64,000 nucleotides of DNA from Limnohabitans sp. TEGF004 (lineage in GTDB: Bacteria > Pseudomonadota > Gammaproteobacteria > Burkholderiales > Burkholderiaceae_C). A program made the position numbers and the translations under genes. The stretch lies in the NCBI RefSeq assembly GCF_027924965.1, contig NZ_AP027056.1, positions 1,240,001-1,304,000 of the forward strand, given 5' to 3'. Shown one piece after another: positions 1 through 9,632 of this stretch. The notes below the pieces were generated by a model that saw only the letters and a list, made by a program, of their open reading frames with translations, ran no database searches and was not told where the DNA came from. Each line of letters starts with the position of its first letter. Positions within the stretch are counted from its first letter, which is position 1.

Positions 1-1
1 T

Positions 2-250
2 TGTGACGCCAAACTGTTCGATGCGTCGACCAAGTTTGACGCAGGCTGCGGCTGGCCCAGCTTTCACACCGCGGCCAGCGAAGAAGCGATTGCCGAGCAC
101 CGCGACACCAGCCACGGCATGGTGCGTGTGGAAACCGTGTGTAGCCAATGCGGTGCGCACTTGGGCCATGTGTTCAACGACGGCCCTGCCCCCACCGGTT
201 TGCGCTATTGCATGAACTCGGCTTCGTTAGACTTCGTGCCTAACAAATAA
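2..250 (+). CDS. msrB: Peptide-methionine (R)-S-oxide reductase MsrB, 3' part only
   Basis: The 5' end lies outside the window; 82 residues remain, read from base 2 to the TAA at 248-250. MsrB reduces the R-epimer of methionine sulfoxide in proteins using thioredoxin, in the cytoplasm. The visible part has the family hallmarks in order: GCGWPSF near the start, [21 protein letters not shown] in the middle, and RYCMNSASL near the end. The Cys of RYCMNS is the expected catalytic residue. CSQC is the second zinc-binding CxxC pair, and the first visible Cys would be the last residue of the first pair. The stop is 7 bases before yciB, so it probably shares a transcript with yciB, bolA and the isomerase. 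Identification is secure; only the N-terminus is missing. Confidence 0.95.
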   Translation, partial: CDAKLFDASTKFDAGCGWPSFHTAASEEAIAEHRDTSHGMVRVETVCSQCGAHLGHVFNDGPAPTGLRYCMNSASLDFVPNK

Positions 251-257
251 AGCGTTT

Positions 258-803
258 ATGAAATTATTGCTCGACTTCTTCCCCATCCTTTTGTTTTTTG
301 GCACCTTCAAAGCGTGGGGCATCATGGCCGCCACGGCTGTGGCCATTGCCGCTACCTTGGTTCAAATTGGCTATTTGCGTTACAAAAATGGTTTTGTAGA
401 ACCTATGCAATGGGTCAGCCTTGGCGTCATCGTGGTGTTTGGCGGCGCCACGCTGCTCACCCAAGACGAGACCTTCATCAAGTGGAAACCCACCGTCTTG
501 TACTGGCTCATGGGCAGTGCTTTGTGGGTCGGTCACTTTGTGTTCAAGCGCAATTTCATCCAGCAACTCATGGGTGCTCAGGTGGCGTTGCCTGCACACG
601 CTTGGGGCGTGTTGTTGCACAGCTGGGCCTGCTTCTTTGCAGTCATGGGCTGCATCAACATTTGGGTGGCCAACCACTTTGACACCGACACGTGGGTGAG
701 TTTCAAACTCTTTGGCGGTTTGGGCTTGATGTTGGTGTTTGTCGTGGCTCAAGGCGTCTACATGAGTCGCTTCATCAAAGAGCAGCCTGAGGACTCAGCG
801 TGA
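258..803 (+). CDS. yciB: Inner-membrane septation protein A, YciB/IspA family
   Basis: A 181-residue, very hydrophobic protein with about five predicted membrane spans, matching the usual length of YciB (about 180). Family marks are DFFPILLFF at residues 6-14, the loop GGATLLTQDETFIKWKPT around 62-79, and a late WVSFKLFG segment. Known role: an inner-membrane protein linked to cell-envelope synthesis and septation; the exact activity is unsettled. Its TGA (801-803) overlaps the GTG start of bolA (800-802), so translation of the two is probably coupled. The yciB-bolA pairing next to a secreted isomerase is often seen in Burkholderiales. Confidence in family is high and in mechanism low. Confidence 0.93.
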   Translation: MKLLLDFFPILLFFGTFKAWGIMAATAVAIAATLVQIGYLRYKNGFVEPMQWVSLGVIVVFGGATLLTQDETFIKWKPTVLYWLMGSALWVGHFVFKRNFIQQLMGAQVALPAHAWGVLLHSWACFFAVMGCINIWVANHFDTDTWVSFKLFGGLGLMLVFVVAQGVYMSRFIKEQPEDSA

Positions 804-1069
804 ACATCACCGCACAAGCCCTGACACAGCGATTACAAGAACGCCTAAACCCCGCTTTTGTTGAAGTTTTAGACGAAAGTGCGGCGCACGCAGGCCATGT
901 GGGGGCCAACGACAGCGGGTTTGGCACACACTTTCGCGTACGCATTCAAAGTGACATTTTTACAGGGCAATCGCGGGTTTCACGCCACCGCCTTGTGTAT
1001 GATGCGTTGCAAGAATATATCGATCAGGGCTTGCATGCCTTGGCCATTGAAGTCATAGAAAACCCCTGA
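800..1069 (+). CDS. bolA: BolA family protein
   Basis: 89 residues, a normal size for BolA. It starts with GTG overlapping the yciB stop by 4 bases. The diagnostic core is a SAAHAGH segment around residues 27-33, then THFRVRIQS, then a VSRHRLVYDAL segment around 60-70, which is the class II KH-like BolA fold. The conserved His in RHR is the usual [2Fe-2S]-glutaredoxin ligand. BolA proteins act in the cytoplasm with monothiol glutaredoxins in iron-sulfur trafficking and, in enterobacteria, in envelope and stress morphology. The next gene begins 8 bases downstream, so it lies inside a four-gene run. The sequence does not separate BolA from its paralogues (IbaG, BolA3), so the symbol is a family-level call. 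Confidence 0.9.
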   Translation: MNITAQALTQRLQERLNPAFVEVLDESAAHAGHVGANDSGFGTHFRVRIQSDIFTGQSRVSRHRLVYDALQEYIDQGLHALAIEVIENP

Positions 1070-1077
1070 GACCTGAC

Positions 1078-1860
1078 ATGAAAAAGCAAATGATTTGGAC
1101 CGCCGTTGCAGCCGCTGCGTTCGCAGCTTTGAGCATGGGCGCTAACGCGCAAAACATCGCCATCGTCAACGGCAAGGCTGTGCCGACCGCCCGTGCTGAA
1201 GCATTGGCTCAGCAAGTGGCGCGCTCTGGCCGCCCGATCACCCCTGAGGTGGAAGCCCAAATCAAAGAAGAAGTCATCGCTCGCGAAATCTTCATGCAAG
1301 AAGCACAAAAGCGCGGCTTAGATGCAACTGAAGAATACAAATCTCAAATCGAGTTGGCCCGTCAAACTATTTTGATTCGCGAGTTGTTTGCTGAATTCCA
1401 AAAGACTTCTGCGGTCACAGACGCAGATGTGCAAGCCGAATACGACAAGTTCGTGGCTGCCAACGGCGGCAAAGAGTACCGTGCTCGTCACATCTTGGTG
1501 GAAACACAAGCCCAAGCAGAAGCCATCCTCGCCAGCCTGAAAAAGAATGGTAAGTTTGAAGACATCGCCAAAAAGCAATCCAAAGACCCAGGTTCAGGCG
1601 CCAACGGTGGTGACCTCGATTGGGCTGCTCCTGGCAACTACGTCAAAGAATTCTCTGACGCCATGGTGGCTTTGAACAAAGGCCAAGTGTCTGCCCCCGT
1701 GCAAAGCCAGTTTGGTTTCCACATCATCCGTTTGGACGATGTGCGCGAAGCCCAGTTGCCTAAGCTCGAAGATGTGAAGCCACAAATCGTCCAACAAATG
1801 ACACAACAACGCATGGCCGCTTTCCAACAAGAACTGCGCGCCAAAGCTAAGGTCGAGTAA
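1078..1860 (+). CDS. Periplasmic parvulin-type peptidyl-prolyl cis-trans isomerase (PpiC/SurA-like)
   Basis: 260 residues. An N-terminal signal peptide (KK, hydrophobic stretch, then GANA before QN) predicts cleavage near residue 24 and export to the periplasm. Residues 25-125 form a helical SurA_N-like region and about 133-225 the parvulin domain. Typical rotamase motifs are visible: RARHILV, then DPGSGANGGDLDW, then FGFHIIRLDD. The protein should assist folding of exported or outer-membrane proteins by proline isomerisation. It closes the msrB-yciB-bolA run, 8 bases after bolA, and is followed by a strong hairpin terminator. It is shorter than SurA (about 430) and has a single rotamase domain, so it is the generic PpiC-type foldase. 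Confidence 0.93.
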   Translation: MKKQMIWTAVAAAAFAALSMGANAQNIAIVNGKAVPTARAEALAQQVARSGRPITPEVEAQIKEEVIAREIFMQEAQKRGLDATEEYKSQIELARQTILIRELFAEFQKTSAVTDADVQAEYDKFVAANGGKEYRARHILVETQAQAEAILASLKKNGKFEDIAKKQSKDPGSGANGGDLDWAAPGNYVKEFSDAMVALNKGQVSAPVQSQFGFHIIRLDDVREAQLPKLEDVKPQIVQQMTQQRMAAFQQELRAKAKVE

Positions 1861-1883
1861 TCTCGCCTTTGCCCCATGCACAC

Positions 1884-1910
1884 AGCGGCCTTCGGGCCGC
1901 TTTTGTTTTA
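1884..1910 (+). terminator. Intrinsic terminator after the isomerase gene
   Basis: A 7-bp GC-rich stem AGCGGCC/GGCCGCT with a TTCG tetraloop (1884-1901) is followed by TTTTGTTTT. It sits 23 bases after the isomerase stop and just upstream of the -10-like element of the next gene, so it separates the two plus-strand units. Confidence 0.9.
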
Positions 1911-1914
1911 TCTA

Positions 1915-1920
1915 GATAAT
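1915..1920 (+). promoter_or_regulatory. Putative -10 element of rlhA (GATAAT, 7 bases before the ATG)
   Basis: GATAAT at 1915-1920 is followed by seven bases (TAACGCC) and the ATG at 1928. A transcript started by this element would begin at or next to the A of the ATG, so the mRNA would be leaderless. No Shine-Dalgarno sequence is visible before the ATG. No clear -35 box was found; the expected place overlaps the terminator hairpin. The same spacing recurs before map and dapC. Confidence 0.55.
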
Positions 1921-1927
1921 TAACGCC

Positions 1928-3925
1928 ATGTCTTTGCTCAACCACCAACTTGAACTGCTTGCCCCCGCCCGTGATGCCGACATCGGTATTGCCGCCATTC
2001 ATCACGGCGCAGACGCGGTTTACATCGGCGCTCCGGCCTTTGGTGCGCGAGCCAGCGCCTCCAACACCCTGCAAGACATCGAGCGCTTGTGCAAAGAAGC
2101 GCACCGCTTCAACAGCAAAATCTTCATCACCCTCAACACCATCTTGCGTGACGACGAGCTAGAAGCTGCGCAAAAAATGGCGTGGGATGTGTATCGCGCA
2201 GGTGCCGATGTGCTGATCGTGCAAGACATGGCATTTTTGGAACTGAACTTGCCGCCCATCCAGCTGCACGCCAGCACACAAACCGACATTCGCACGCCTG
2301 AGAAGGCGAAGTTCATGCAAGACGTGGGCTTCTCACAAATCGTGTTGGCCCGCGAGCTGACCCTGCCGCAAATCAAAGCCATCCACGATGTGCTCGATGC
2401 TGAACGATGCAACTTAGAGTTTTTTGTGCACGGCGCTTTATGCGTGGCCTACAGCGGCCAATGCTTCATCAGCCACGCCCACACAGGACGCAGCGCCAAC
2501 CGTGGCGACTGCAGCCAAGCCTGTCGCCTGCCCTATCACGTCACCGATGCCCAAGGCCGCTTCATCGCACACGACAAGCATGTGCTCTCGATGAAGGACA
2601 ACAACCAAAGCGAAAACCTCGCTGCCTTGGTGGATGCGGGTGTGCGCAGCTTCAAAATCGAAGGCCGCTACAAAGACATGGCTTATGTGAAGAACATCAC
2701 CGGCCACTACCGCGTGTTGATGGACGAACTGATTGAAGCGCGCCAATACTCGGCCGATCCTGAGCGCCCCCCACTCAGCCGCGCATCGAGCGGCAACACC
2801 ACGTTGTACTTCTCGCCCAACCCCGAACAAAACTTCAACCGCGAGTTCACCGACTACTTTGTGCAAGGCCGCAAAGAGGACATCGGCGCATTTGACTCGC
2901 CCAAGAACCCGGGCATTGTGTTGGGCGAAGTGATGGGCACAGGCCCGAATTGGCTGGAAGTGCAGCCCTATGACAAAGCCGCTGTGCTGCACAACGGTGA
3001 TGGCCTGTGCTACTACGACCTGCAAAAAGAACTGGTGGGCGTGGCCATCAACCGCGCAGAGCCTAGCCCCAAAAAAGGCGTGTGGCGCTTGTACCCCAAA
3101 GACCCGATTGAAGGCTTTCGCGATTTGCGTGCGGGCATGGTCATCAACCGCAATCGCGACATGGATTGGGTGCGCGGGCTTGAGAAAACATCCAGCGAAC
3201 GCCGCATTGGCGCATGGGTGGAGTTTTCTGAAATAGCGCAAGGGTTCGAGCTCAAGCTCACCGATGAAGACGGCCACACGGCCAGCGCGACTCTGAGCTG
3301 CACCAAAGAACTCGCCAAAGACGCGGTGCGCAACGACGCCAGCCTGCGCGAGCACTTGAGCAAGTTTGGCGCAACCGTGTTTGAAGTGCTCAACCTGCAA
3401 ATCAATATCAGCCAGCCTTGGTTTGTGCCGGCCTCGTCACTCAACGCATTGCGCCGCGATGCCGTGGAGCAGTTGGAACTTGTGCGCCTGAAGGCCTATG
3501 ACCGCCCGCAACGCGCCGCAGCCGTTGAGCCACCCGTGAGTTACCCCGAAGACTCGCTCACGTATTTGGCCAACGTCTACAACCAAAAAGCGCACGATTT
3601 TTACGCAAAACACGGTGTGAAAGTCATTGAGGCTGCTTATGAGAGCCACGAAGAACTAGGCGAAGCCAGCCTGATGATCACTAAACACTGTGTGCGTTTC
3701 AGCATGAGCTTGTGTCCCAAGCAAGCCAAAGGCGTCACAGGTGTGCAAGGCACGGTCAAGGCTGAGCCGCTGATGCTGATCAACGGCAGCGAAAAACTCA
3801 CCTTGCGTTTTGACTGCAAGCCGTGTGAGATGCATGTGGTGGGCAAGATGAAAAAGTCGGTGCTCAACCAGCGCATCAAAGAGATGGCTGAGTCGCCCAT
3901 CACGTTTTACAAAACGCGTCCTTAA
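1928..3925 (+). CDS. rlhA: U32 family protein, RlhA (YdcP)-like 23S rRNA hydroxylation enzyme
   Basis: 665 residues. The N-terminal half is a peptidase U32 domain beginning LLAPARDA..GADAVYIGAPAFGAR, with VHGALCVAYSGQC around residues 167-179 and RGDCSQACR around 194-202. These give the four Cys expected for the iron-sulfur cluster of this group. The C-terminal half (about 380-665) is the extra domain found in the long U32 members. The length fits RlhA/YdcP (about 650) rather than TrhP/YegQ (about 450). In E. coli, RlhA is needed for 5-hydroxycytidine at 23S rRNA C2501, using prephenate-dependent chemistry. The product is probably cytoplasmic. The start is the ATG at 1928, 7 bases after a GATAAT. 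The MOSC gene follows after 15 bases. Family call is firm; the specific substrate is inferred. Confidence 0.8.
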   Translation: MSLLNHQLELLAPARDADIGIAAIHHGADAVYIGAPAFGARASASNTLQDIERLCKEAHRFNSKIFITLNTILRDDELEAAQKMAWDVYRAGADVLIVQDMAFLELNLPPIQLHASTQTDIRTPEKAKFMQDVGFSQIVLARELTLPQIKAIHDVLDAERCNLEFFVHGALCVAYSGQCFISHAHTGRSANRGDCSQACRLPYHVTDAQGRFIAHDKHVLSMKDNNQSENLAALVDAGVRSFKIEGRYKDMAYVKNITGHYRVLMDELIEARQYSADPERPPLSRASSGNTTLYFSPNPEQNFNREFTDYFVQGRKEDIGAFDSPKNPGIVLGEVMGTGPNWLEVQPYDKAAVLHNGDGLCYYDLQKELVGVAINRAEPSPKKGVWRLYPKDPIEGFRDLRAGMVINRNRDMDWVRGLEKTSSERRIGAWVEFSEIAQGFELKLTDEDGHTASATLSCTKELAKDAVRNDASLREHLSKFGATVFEVLNLQINISQPWFVPASSLNALRRDAVEQLELVRLKAYDRPQRAAAVEPPVSYPEDSLTYLANVYNQKAHDFYAKHGVKVIEAAYESHEELGEASLMITKHCVRFSMSLCPKQAKGVTGVQGTVKAEPLMLINGSEKLTLRFDCKPCEMHVVGKMKKSVLNQRIKEMAESPITFYKTRP

Positions 3926-3940
3926 AGCTCAGCCTCCAGA

Positions 3941-4588
3941 ATGGCCAAGGTCTCGCTCTTCATCGGCCAAGTGCAAGCGCTGCCCGTGTCAGGCCGACCC
4001 ACGGCCATGTACAAAACACAGGTGCAAGGCCCGATTGAATTGGGTGTTGAAGGTTTTGCTGGCGACAGTCACGCTGACCTGCGTGTACACGGTGGCCCCG
4101 AAAAAGCCGTGCATCTTTACCCCAGCACGCACTACGCCAAGCTGGCCGCACAGTTTGCCGATGTAGCCCCCTTGCTCGTGCCCGGCAGCATGGGCGAAAA
4201 CATTGCCACGTCTGAACTAGACGAGCACGATGTGCATTTAGGTGATGTGTGGCAACTCGGTTCAGCACTGATTCAAGTCTGCCAACCACGCAACCCTTGC
4301 TGGAAGATTGATGAGCGCTTTGGCTGCGACGGCATGGCTTTGTTCATTGACCAACATCTGCTCACGGGTTGGTATTGGCGGGTGTTGCAAACCGGCACGG
4401 TCAACCCAAACGACAGTTTGGTGTTGCACGAGGCCGCAAGCCAAGCCCCTACTCTGCATCAAGCCATGACGCTTTGGCGTGAGCATCGCCCTGATCTTGA
4501 TGCGTTAAGCCAGCTATCCGAAACACCCGACATTGCCAAGGTGTGGCAAGACAAAATCAAGCAGCGGGTGAGCTATTTGATGAAATAA
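3941..4588 (+). CDS. MOSC domain protein, YiiM-like
   Basis: 215 residues with a complete MOSC (molybdenum cofactor sulfurase C-terminal) fold. Visible signatures are VHGGPEKAVHLYP around residues 49-61, then GSMGENI around 83-89, and the Cys motif CQPRNPCWKID around 111-121. The length and the PRxPCWK motif match YiiM of E. coli (about 224 residues), which handles hydroxylated purine analogues such as 6-N-hydroxylaminopurine with molybdenum cofactor. It lies 15 bases after rlhA on the same strand and is probably co-transcribed. A bidirectional terminator follows directly. The substrate in this organism cannot be read from sequence. Confidence 0.87.
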   Translation: MAKVSLFIGQVQALPVSGRPTAMYKTQVQGPIELGVEGFAGDSHADLRVHGGPEKAVHLYPSTHYAKLAAQFADVAPLLVPGSMGENIATSELDEHDVHLGDVWQLGSALIQVCQPRNPCWKIDERFGCDGMALFIDQHLLTGWYWRVLQTGTVNPNDSLVLHEAASQAPTLHQAMTLWREHRPDLDALSQLSETPDIAKVWQDKIKQRVSYLMK

Positions 4589-4615
4589 AAAACGCAGCCG
4601 TGGCTGCGTTTTTTG
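4587..4615. terminator. Bidirectional terminator between the MOSC gene and purL
   Basis: The inverted repeat AACGCAGCC/GGCTGCGTT (4591-4610) is flanked by an A run on the left and a T run on the right, so it can end transcription arriving from either side. It lies directly after the MOSC gene stop and 15 bases beyond the purL stop. Confidence 0.9.
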
Positions 4616-4630
4616 ATTGGCGTGAGTGAA

Positions 4631-7600
4631 TCAACCCACCCACTGACGCGCATTGCGCCACATACGCATCCAAGGGCTGAACGCATCCACGCCACCCGAT
4701 GCACCGAAGTCGGTCCAGCTCATTTGTACGTTGCGGAACACGCGCTCGGGGTGCGGCATCATGGCCGTGAAGCGGCCGTTTGCCGTGGTGACAGCTGTTA
4801 GACCTGCCAAGCTGCCGTTGGGGTTGAACGGGTACTGCATCGTCGCTTGGCCGTGATTGTCCACAAAACGCATAGCGCCAATGGTTTGGGCAGCGTTGCC
4901 GCGCGCTTGGAAGTTGGCAAAACCTTCGCCGTGCGCCACGGCAATCGGCAAACGTGCACCGGCCATGCCTGCGAAGAACAGAGACGGTGATTCCAACACT
5001 TCCACCATGCTCAAACGTGCTTCAAAGCGCTCGCTTTGATTAGTGGTGAAGCGTGGCCAGTGTTCTGCGCCAGGAATGATGTCGGCCAACTCTGCAAACA
5101 TTTGGCAGCCGTTACATACACCCAAGCCAAAGGTGTCGGTGCGTGCAAAGAACTGCTGCATTTGTTCAGACAACACGGGGTTGAACGTGATGCTGCGTGC
5201 CCAGCCAATGCCAGCGCCCAAGGTGTCGCCGTAGCTAAAGCCACCGCAAGCCACCAAACCTTTGAAGTCTTGCAGCTTGGCGCGGCCAGTTTGCAGGTCG
5301 GTCATGTGCACGTCGTAGGCGTCAAAGCCAGCTTCGGCAAACGCATACGCCATCTCAATGTGTGAGTTCACGCCCTGCTCACGCAGCACCGCCACTTTGG
5401 GTTTAGCGGCTAAGTTGATGAAGGGGGCTGCCACGTTGTCGCTGATACCCGCTGGCAAATGCACATGCATGCCGGGGTCTGTTGGGTTGCCCGCTGCGGC
5501 GTGCTCTGCATCGGCACACGCAGGGTTGTCACGTTGTTGGCAAATCTTCCAGCTCACGCTATCCCACACTTGGTGCAGGTCGGCCAGCTTGCCAACGAAC
5601 ACTTCTTTGGTGTCGCGCCACACGCTGATCTCGCCCTTGCCTTTGGCTATGGTGGACGATTGGGGGCGTGTCTTGCCCACAAAGTGGCTGTGCTTGGACA
5701 AGCCATGCTCACGCAAGGTTTGCATCACCTCGTTGCGCTCAGACGTGCGCACTTGCAGCACCACGCCCAGCTCTTCGTTGAACAAGGCTTGCAGCGTCAG
5801 CTCTTCGCGACGGGCGCTTACCTGTGAAGCCCAGTTTTTGGTGTCACCGTATTCGGCACGGCTATCGTTGATGCCGTCACCTTCGGTGATGAGCATGTCC
5901 ACATTCAGCGCCACGCCCACTTGGCCTGCAAAAGCCATCTCGCACACAGCGGCTATCAAGCCACCGTCGCTGCGGTCGTGGTACGCCAAGATCTTGCCTT
6001 GTGCGCGCAGTGCGTTCACCGCATTGACGAGTTTGACCAAGTCTTGTGCATCGTCGAGGTCTGGCACTTGGTCGCCTGCTTGGTTCAGCACTTGGCCCAA
6101 GATGCTGCCGGCCATGCGGCGCTTGCCAGAGCCCAACTGCACCAACACCAAGGTGGTGTCGTCCGTGTTGTTGAGCTGCGGCGTGAGCGTGCCACGCACA
6201 TCGGGGATGGACGCAAACGCGCTGATGATCAGACTCACCGGCGAGGTGACTTTTTTGGTGTCGCCGTTCTCGCTCCATTGCGTGCGCATGGACAAACTGT
6301 CCTTACCAACAGGAATGGAAATACCCAAGGCAGGGCAGAGTTCTAAGCCCACGGCTTTGACGGTGTCGTACAACGCAGCGTCTTCACCAGCCTCGCCGCA
6401 AGCGGCCATCCAGTTGGCACTGAGCTTGACGCGTGGCAACTCAAACGGAGCGGCTAATAAATTGGTGATGGCTTCAGCCACCGCCATGCGGCCTGAGGCC
6501 GGTGCGTCGAGCGACGCGAGCGGCGTGCGCTCGCCCATGCTCATGGCTTCACCCGCAAAGCTTTGGTAATCGGCCAAGGTCACGGCCACATCGGCCACTG
6601 GCACTTGCCATGGGCCAACCATTTGGTCACGATGTGTCAAACCACCCACGGCACGGTCGCCAATGGTGATGAGAAAACGCTTGCTGGCCACTGTGGGGTG
6701 GCTCAACACGTTGATCACAGCTTCTTGCAAGCTCACGCCAGTCAGGTCCATGGGGGCGCTGGTGCGCTCTACACGCGTCACATCGCGGTGCATTTTGGGT
6801 GGTTTACCCAGCAGCACGTTCATGGGCATATTGACTGCCGCCTCTGAACTTTCACCTATGTGGTGAGCCAGCACCGCATCTTCATTGGCAACAGTCAGAT
6901 GACGCTCTTCAGTCGCAACACCCACCACCGCAAATGGACAACGCTCGCGCTCGCAGAAGGCTTGGAATTGTTCGAGCGACTCGGGCGCAATCGCCATCAC
7001 GTAGCGCTCTTGGCTTTCGTTCGACCAAATTTCTTTGGGAGCCAAGCCTGACTCTTCCAGCGGAACAGCACGCAAATCAAAGCGTGCGCCACGGCCTGCG
7101 TCGTTGGTGAGTTCTGGGAATGCGTTGGACAAACCACCCGCGCCCACGTCGTGAATGGCGAGGATGGGGTTAGCCGCGCCTTGCGCCCAGCAATGGTTGA
7201 TCACCTCTTGCGCACGGCGCTCGATTTCTGGGTTGCCGCGTTGCACCGAATCAAAGTCCAGTTCAGCCGCGTTTGTGCCGCTGGCCATCGAGCTGGCGGC
7301 GCTGCCCCCCATGCCGATGCGCATGCCGGGGCCGCCCAGTTGAATCAACAAGCTGCCTGCAGGGAACTCAATCTTCTTGGTTTGTTCGCTGTCAATCACG
7401 CCCAAGCCACCCGCAATCATGATGGGCTTGTGGTAGCCGCGTGTCACGCCAGCCACGTCTTGTTCGTATTCGCGGAAGTAGCCGGTCAGGTTGGGACGGC
7501 CAAACTCGTTGTTAAACGCAGCGCCACCCAAAGGGCCCTCGGTCATGATTTGCAAAGGGCTGGCCATGTGTGAGGGGCGGCCCAGTTTGCTATCCCACAG

Positions 7601-8650
7601 CTTCGACACGGTGAAGCCAGACATACCCGCTTTGGGCTTGGAGCCTCGGCCTGTTGCACCTTCGTCGCGAATCTCTCCGCCATTGCCGGTGGAAGCACCG
7701 GGGTAAGGCGAAATGGCTGTGGGGTGGTTGTGAGTTTCGACCTTCATTAACACATGGTTGGTGGCCGATACTTTTTCGTACTGAGGCAGGTCTTTGCCAT
7801 TGTTGGTGGCGATGAAGCGCTCTACCTGGTGGCCTTCCATGATGGAGGCGTTGTCCGAATAAGCCACCACCGTGTAATGCGGGCTGGTTTTTTCGGTGTG
7901 GCGAATCATGCCAAACAGGCTGTGCGATTGCGCCTCGCCGTCAATGGTGAACTCGGCGTTGAAAATCTTGTGGCGGCAGTGTTCGCTGTTGGCTTGCGCA
8001 AACATCATCAGCTCCACATCGGTGGGGTTGCGCTTGAGTTGGGTAAACGCATTCACCAAATACGCAATCTCGTCCTCGGCCAAAGCCAAGCCCCATCGCT
8101 TGTTGGCGTCTTGCAATGCGGCCTCGCCACCGCCCAGCACATCCACTTGCTCCATCGGTGCGGGGTGCAGTTCGGTGAACAAGCCCAACGCTTCATCGCG
8201 TGTGCGCATGACAGATTCGGTCATGCGATCGTGCAACACATCGGCTACGGCAGCCAGTTGCTCAGGCGTGAGGGCGGCTTTGCTCAGCAAACCGTCTTTG
8301 AGCTGAATATGGAACTCGGTGATGCGCTCAATGCGCTTGAGCTGCAAACCGCAGTTGTGCGCAATGTCGGTGGCCTTTGATGCCCAAGGCGACACGGTGC
8401 CAAAACGTGGCGTGACCACCAGCAAGGTGCCTACGGGGGCAACGTGAGCAGGCTCGCCATAAGTCAGCAAAGCAGCCAGTGTTTGTTGCTGAGCGGCATC
8501 CAACGTGGCCTCGGTTGCAGCCAAATGCACAAAGCGGGCACTCAGGCCTTGGATTTGCGGGGAGATTGCCGCCAAACGGGGCAAGAGCTGTTGAACACGG
8601 AAATCGCTGAGGGCGTTGCCGCCTTCGAAAATGCTGATGTGCAGGGACAC
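4631..8650 (-). CDS. purL: Phosphoribosylformylglycinamidine synthase (FGAM synthase), large single-chain form
   Basis: 1,339 residues from the GTG at 8650. The enzyme makes FGAM from FGAR, ATP and glutamine in purine synthesis (cytoplasm). Layout: N-terminal substrate-channel domain, linker, two AIRS-like ATP-binding halves (with [28 protein letters not shown] phosphate loop near residues 320-345), and a C-terminal class I glutamine amidotransferase. The nucleophile is Cys1179 in GLGVCNGCQ, with His1300 and Glu1302 in MPHPER. The GTG was chosen because the residues right after it ([16 protein letters not shown]) align with the usual start of proteobacterial PurL, and AAGG lies 7 bases upstream. 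An ATG at 8716 would add 22 Pro/Ser-rich residues. It is a single-gene unit, convergent with the MOSC gene and divergent from map. Confidence 0.96.
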   Translation of the reverse strand: MSLHISIFEGGNALSDFRVQQLLPRLAAISPQIQGLSARFVHLAATEATLDAAQQQTLAALLTYGEPAHVAPVGTLLVVTPRFGTVSPWASKATDIAHNCGLQLKRIERITEFHIQLKDGLLSKAALTPEQLAAVADVLHDRMTESVMRTRDEALGLFTELHPAPMEQVDVLGGGEAALQDANKRWGLALAEDEIAYLVNAFTQLKRNPTDVELMMFAQANSEHCRHKIFNAEFTIDGEAQSHSLFGMIRHTEKTSPHYTVVAYSDNASIMEGHQVERFIATNNGKDLPQYEKVSATNHVLMKVETHNHPTAISPYPGASTGNGGEIRDEGATGRGSKPKAGMSGFTVSKLWDSKLGRPSHMASPLQIMTEGPLGGAAFNNEFGRPNLTGYFREYEQDVAGVTRGYHKPIMIAGGLGVIDSEQTKKIEFPAGSLLIQLGGPGMRIGMGGSAASSMASGTNAAELDFDSVQRGNPEIERRAQEVINHCWAQGAANPILAIHDVGAGGLSNAFPELTNDAGRGARFDLRAVPLEESGLAPKEIWSNESQERYVMAIAPESLEQFQAFCERERCPFAVVGVATEERHLTVANEDAVLAHHIGESSEAAVNMPMNVLLGKPPKMHRDVTRVERTSAPMDLTGVSLQEAVINVLSHPTVASKRFLITIGDRAVGGLTHRDQMVGPWQVPVADVAVTLADYQSFAGEAMSMGERTPLASLDAPASGRMAVAEAITNLLAAPFELPRVKLSANWMAACGEAGEDAALYDTVKAVGLELCPALGISIPVGKDSLSMRTQWSENGDTKKVTSPVSLIISAFASIPDVRGTLTPQLNNTDDTTLVLVQLGSGKRRMAGSILGQVLNQAGDQVPDLDDAQDLVKLVNAVNALRAQGKILAYHDRSDGGLIAAVCEMAFAGQVGVALNVDMLITEGDGINDSRAEYGDTKNWASQVSARREELTLQALFNEELGVVLQVRTSERNEVMQTLREHGLSKHSHFVGKTRPQSSTIAKGKGEISVWRDTKEVFVGKLADLHQVWDSVSWKICQQRDNPACADAEHAAAGNPTDPGMHVHLPAGISDNVAAPFINLAAKPKVAVLREQGVNSHIEMAYAFAEAGFDAYDVHMTDLQTGRAKLQDFKGLVACGGFSYGDTLGAGIGWARSITFNPVLSEQMQQFFARTDTFGLGVCNGCQMFAELADIIPGAEHWPRFTTNQSERFEARLSMVEVLESPSLFFAGMAGARLPIAVAHGEGFANFQARGNAAQTIGAMRFVDNHGQATMQYPFNPNGSLAGLTAVTTANGRFTAMMPHPERVFRNVQMSWTDFGASGGVDAFSPWMRMWRNARQWVG

Positions 8651-8791
8651 GAGGGAGCCTTGAGAAAAAGACGGAAATCGAATCGGGCCGGGCCGCTGAC
8701 TGGGGCTGGTCGGCAAAAGGTTAGATTTTACGTGGCTAGCGATGGTGTTTTGTACACAATTCAGGGTGACAGAGACGTGTTTTGCGACGGA

Positions 8792-8800
8792 TGGGATAAT
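8792..8800 (+). promoter_or_regulatory. Putative extended -10 promoter of map (TGGGATAAT)
   Basis: TGGGATAAT contains the TGn extended -10 motif joined to GATAAT (8795-8800). It is followed by exactly seven bases and then the map ATG at 8808. No ribosome-binding site and no good -35 box are visible. This fits an extended -10 promoter giving a leaderless mRNA. Confidence 0.6.
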
Positions 8801-8807
8801 CTAGCCC

Positions 8808-9620
8808 ATGACCATTTCCATCAAAGACGCCCAAGGCGCACAAGGCATGCGTATCGCGGGCAAACTGGCCTCCGAAGTTCTCGATTTCATTACCCCGCAC
8901 GTGGTGCCGGGCGTGACGACCAACCAGCTCGACAAGCTCTGCTACGACTACATCACGCAAGTTCAGCAGGCCATTCCCGCCCCGCTCAACTACAACCCCA
9001 GCGGTGACAACCCCTACCCCAAGTCCATCTGCACCTCCATCAACCATCAGGTGTGCCACGGCATTCCCAATGACAAGCCGCTGAAAAAGGGCGACACGGT
9101 CAACATCGACATCACCGTCATCAAAGATGGTTGGCATGGCGACACCAGCCGCATGTTCTCGGTGGGCGATGTGTCTATCGCGGCCAAGCGTTTGTCTAAG
9201 TTGACGTACGAAGCCATGTGGCACGGCATCGTCAAGGTCAAGCCTGGCGCACGTTTAGGCGACATTGGCTTTGCGATTCAACGCTTTGCTGAGAGCCACG
9301 GCTTCTCTGTGGTGCGCGAGTTTTGCGGCCACGGCATTGGCCAGGTGTTCCATGAAGAGCCGCAAGTGCTGCACTACGGCAAGCCCGGCACAGGTGAGAC
9401 GCTGCAAGAAGGCATGACCTTCACCATCGAGCCCATGATCAACGCGGGCAAGAAAGACATCAAAGAGCTGGGCGACGGCTGGACCATCGTCACGCGCGAC
9501 CACTCGTTGTCAGCTCAGTGGGAACACACCATCCTCGTCACGCCCACGGGCTACGAAGTGTTGACCCTGTCCGACGGTAGCCCCGCCCTGCCCGACTTTG
9601 TGACCACCACCTGCTGTTAA
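8808..9620 (+). CDS. map: Type I methionine aminopeptidase
   Basis: 270 residues, the usual type I size. It removes the initiator Met from new proteins after deformylation. Signatures: NHQVCHGIPNDKPLKKGD (around residues 78-95), the first metal ligand in INIDITVIKDGWHGDTSRMF (the two Asp of DITV and GDTS), GHGIGQVFHEEP around 178-189, FTIEPM around 204-209, and a final AQWEHT containing the last Glu ligand. All five metal-binding residues are present. The ATG at 8808 is chosen; it sits 7 bases after a GATAAT. glnD starts 12 bases after the stop and is probably on the same transcript. The partner enzyme peptide deformylase (def) is also nearby, at 12242-12778. Confidence 0.97.
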   Translation: MTISIKDAQGAQGMRIAGKLASEVLDFITPHVVPGVTTNQLDKLCYDYITQVQQAIPAPLNYNPSGDNPYPKSICTSINHQVCHGIPNDKPLKKGDTVNIDITVIKDGWHGDTSRMFSVGDVSIAAKRLSKLTYEAMWHGIVKVKPGARLGDIGFAIQRFAESHGFSVVREFCGHGIGQVFHEEPQVLHYGKPGTGETLQEGMTFTIEPMINAGKKDIKELGDGWTIVTRDHSLSAQWEHTILVTPTGYEVLTLSDGSPALPDFVTTTCC

Positions 9621-9632
9621 GCACCCCCTGCG

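Noticed and set aside
2438..3400. Minus-strand frame of 320 codons inside rlhA
   Set aside because: Complete overlap with a confidently identified gene, and a composition typical of antisense reading.
5358..6569. Plus-strand frame of 403 codons inside purL
   Set aside because: Antisense of a conserved enzyme with all motifs on the minus strand; Ser/Ala/Leu-rich without motifs.
8651..8716. Upstream ATG of purL at 8716 adding 22 residues
   Set aside because: The extra residues are Pro/Ser-rich, and conserved PurL proteins begin where the GTG at 8650 starts, which also has AAGG upstream.
8725..8730. TAAAAT on the minus strand as a purL -10 element
   Set aside because: No acceptable -35 hexamer at the right distance; recorded only as a possibility.
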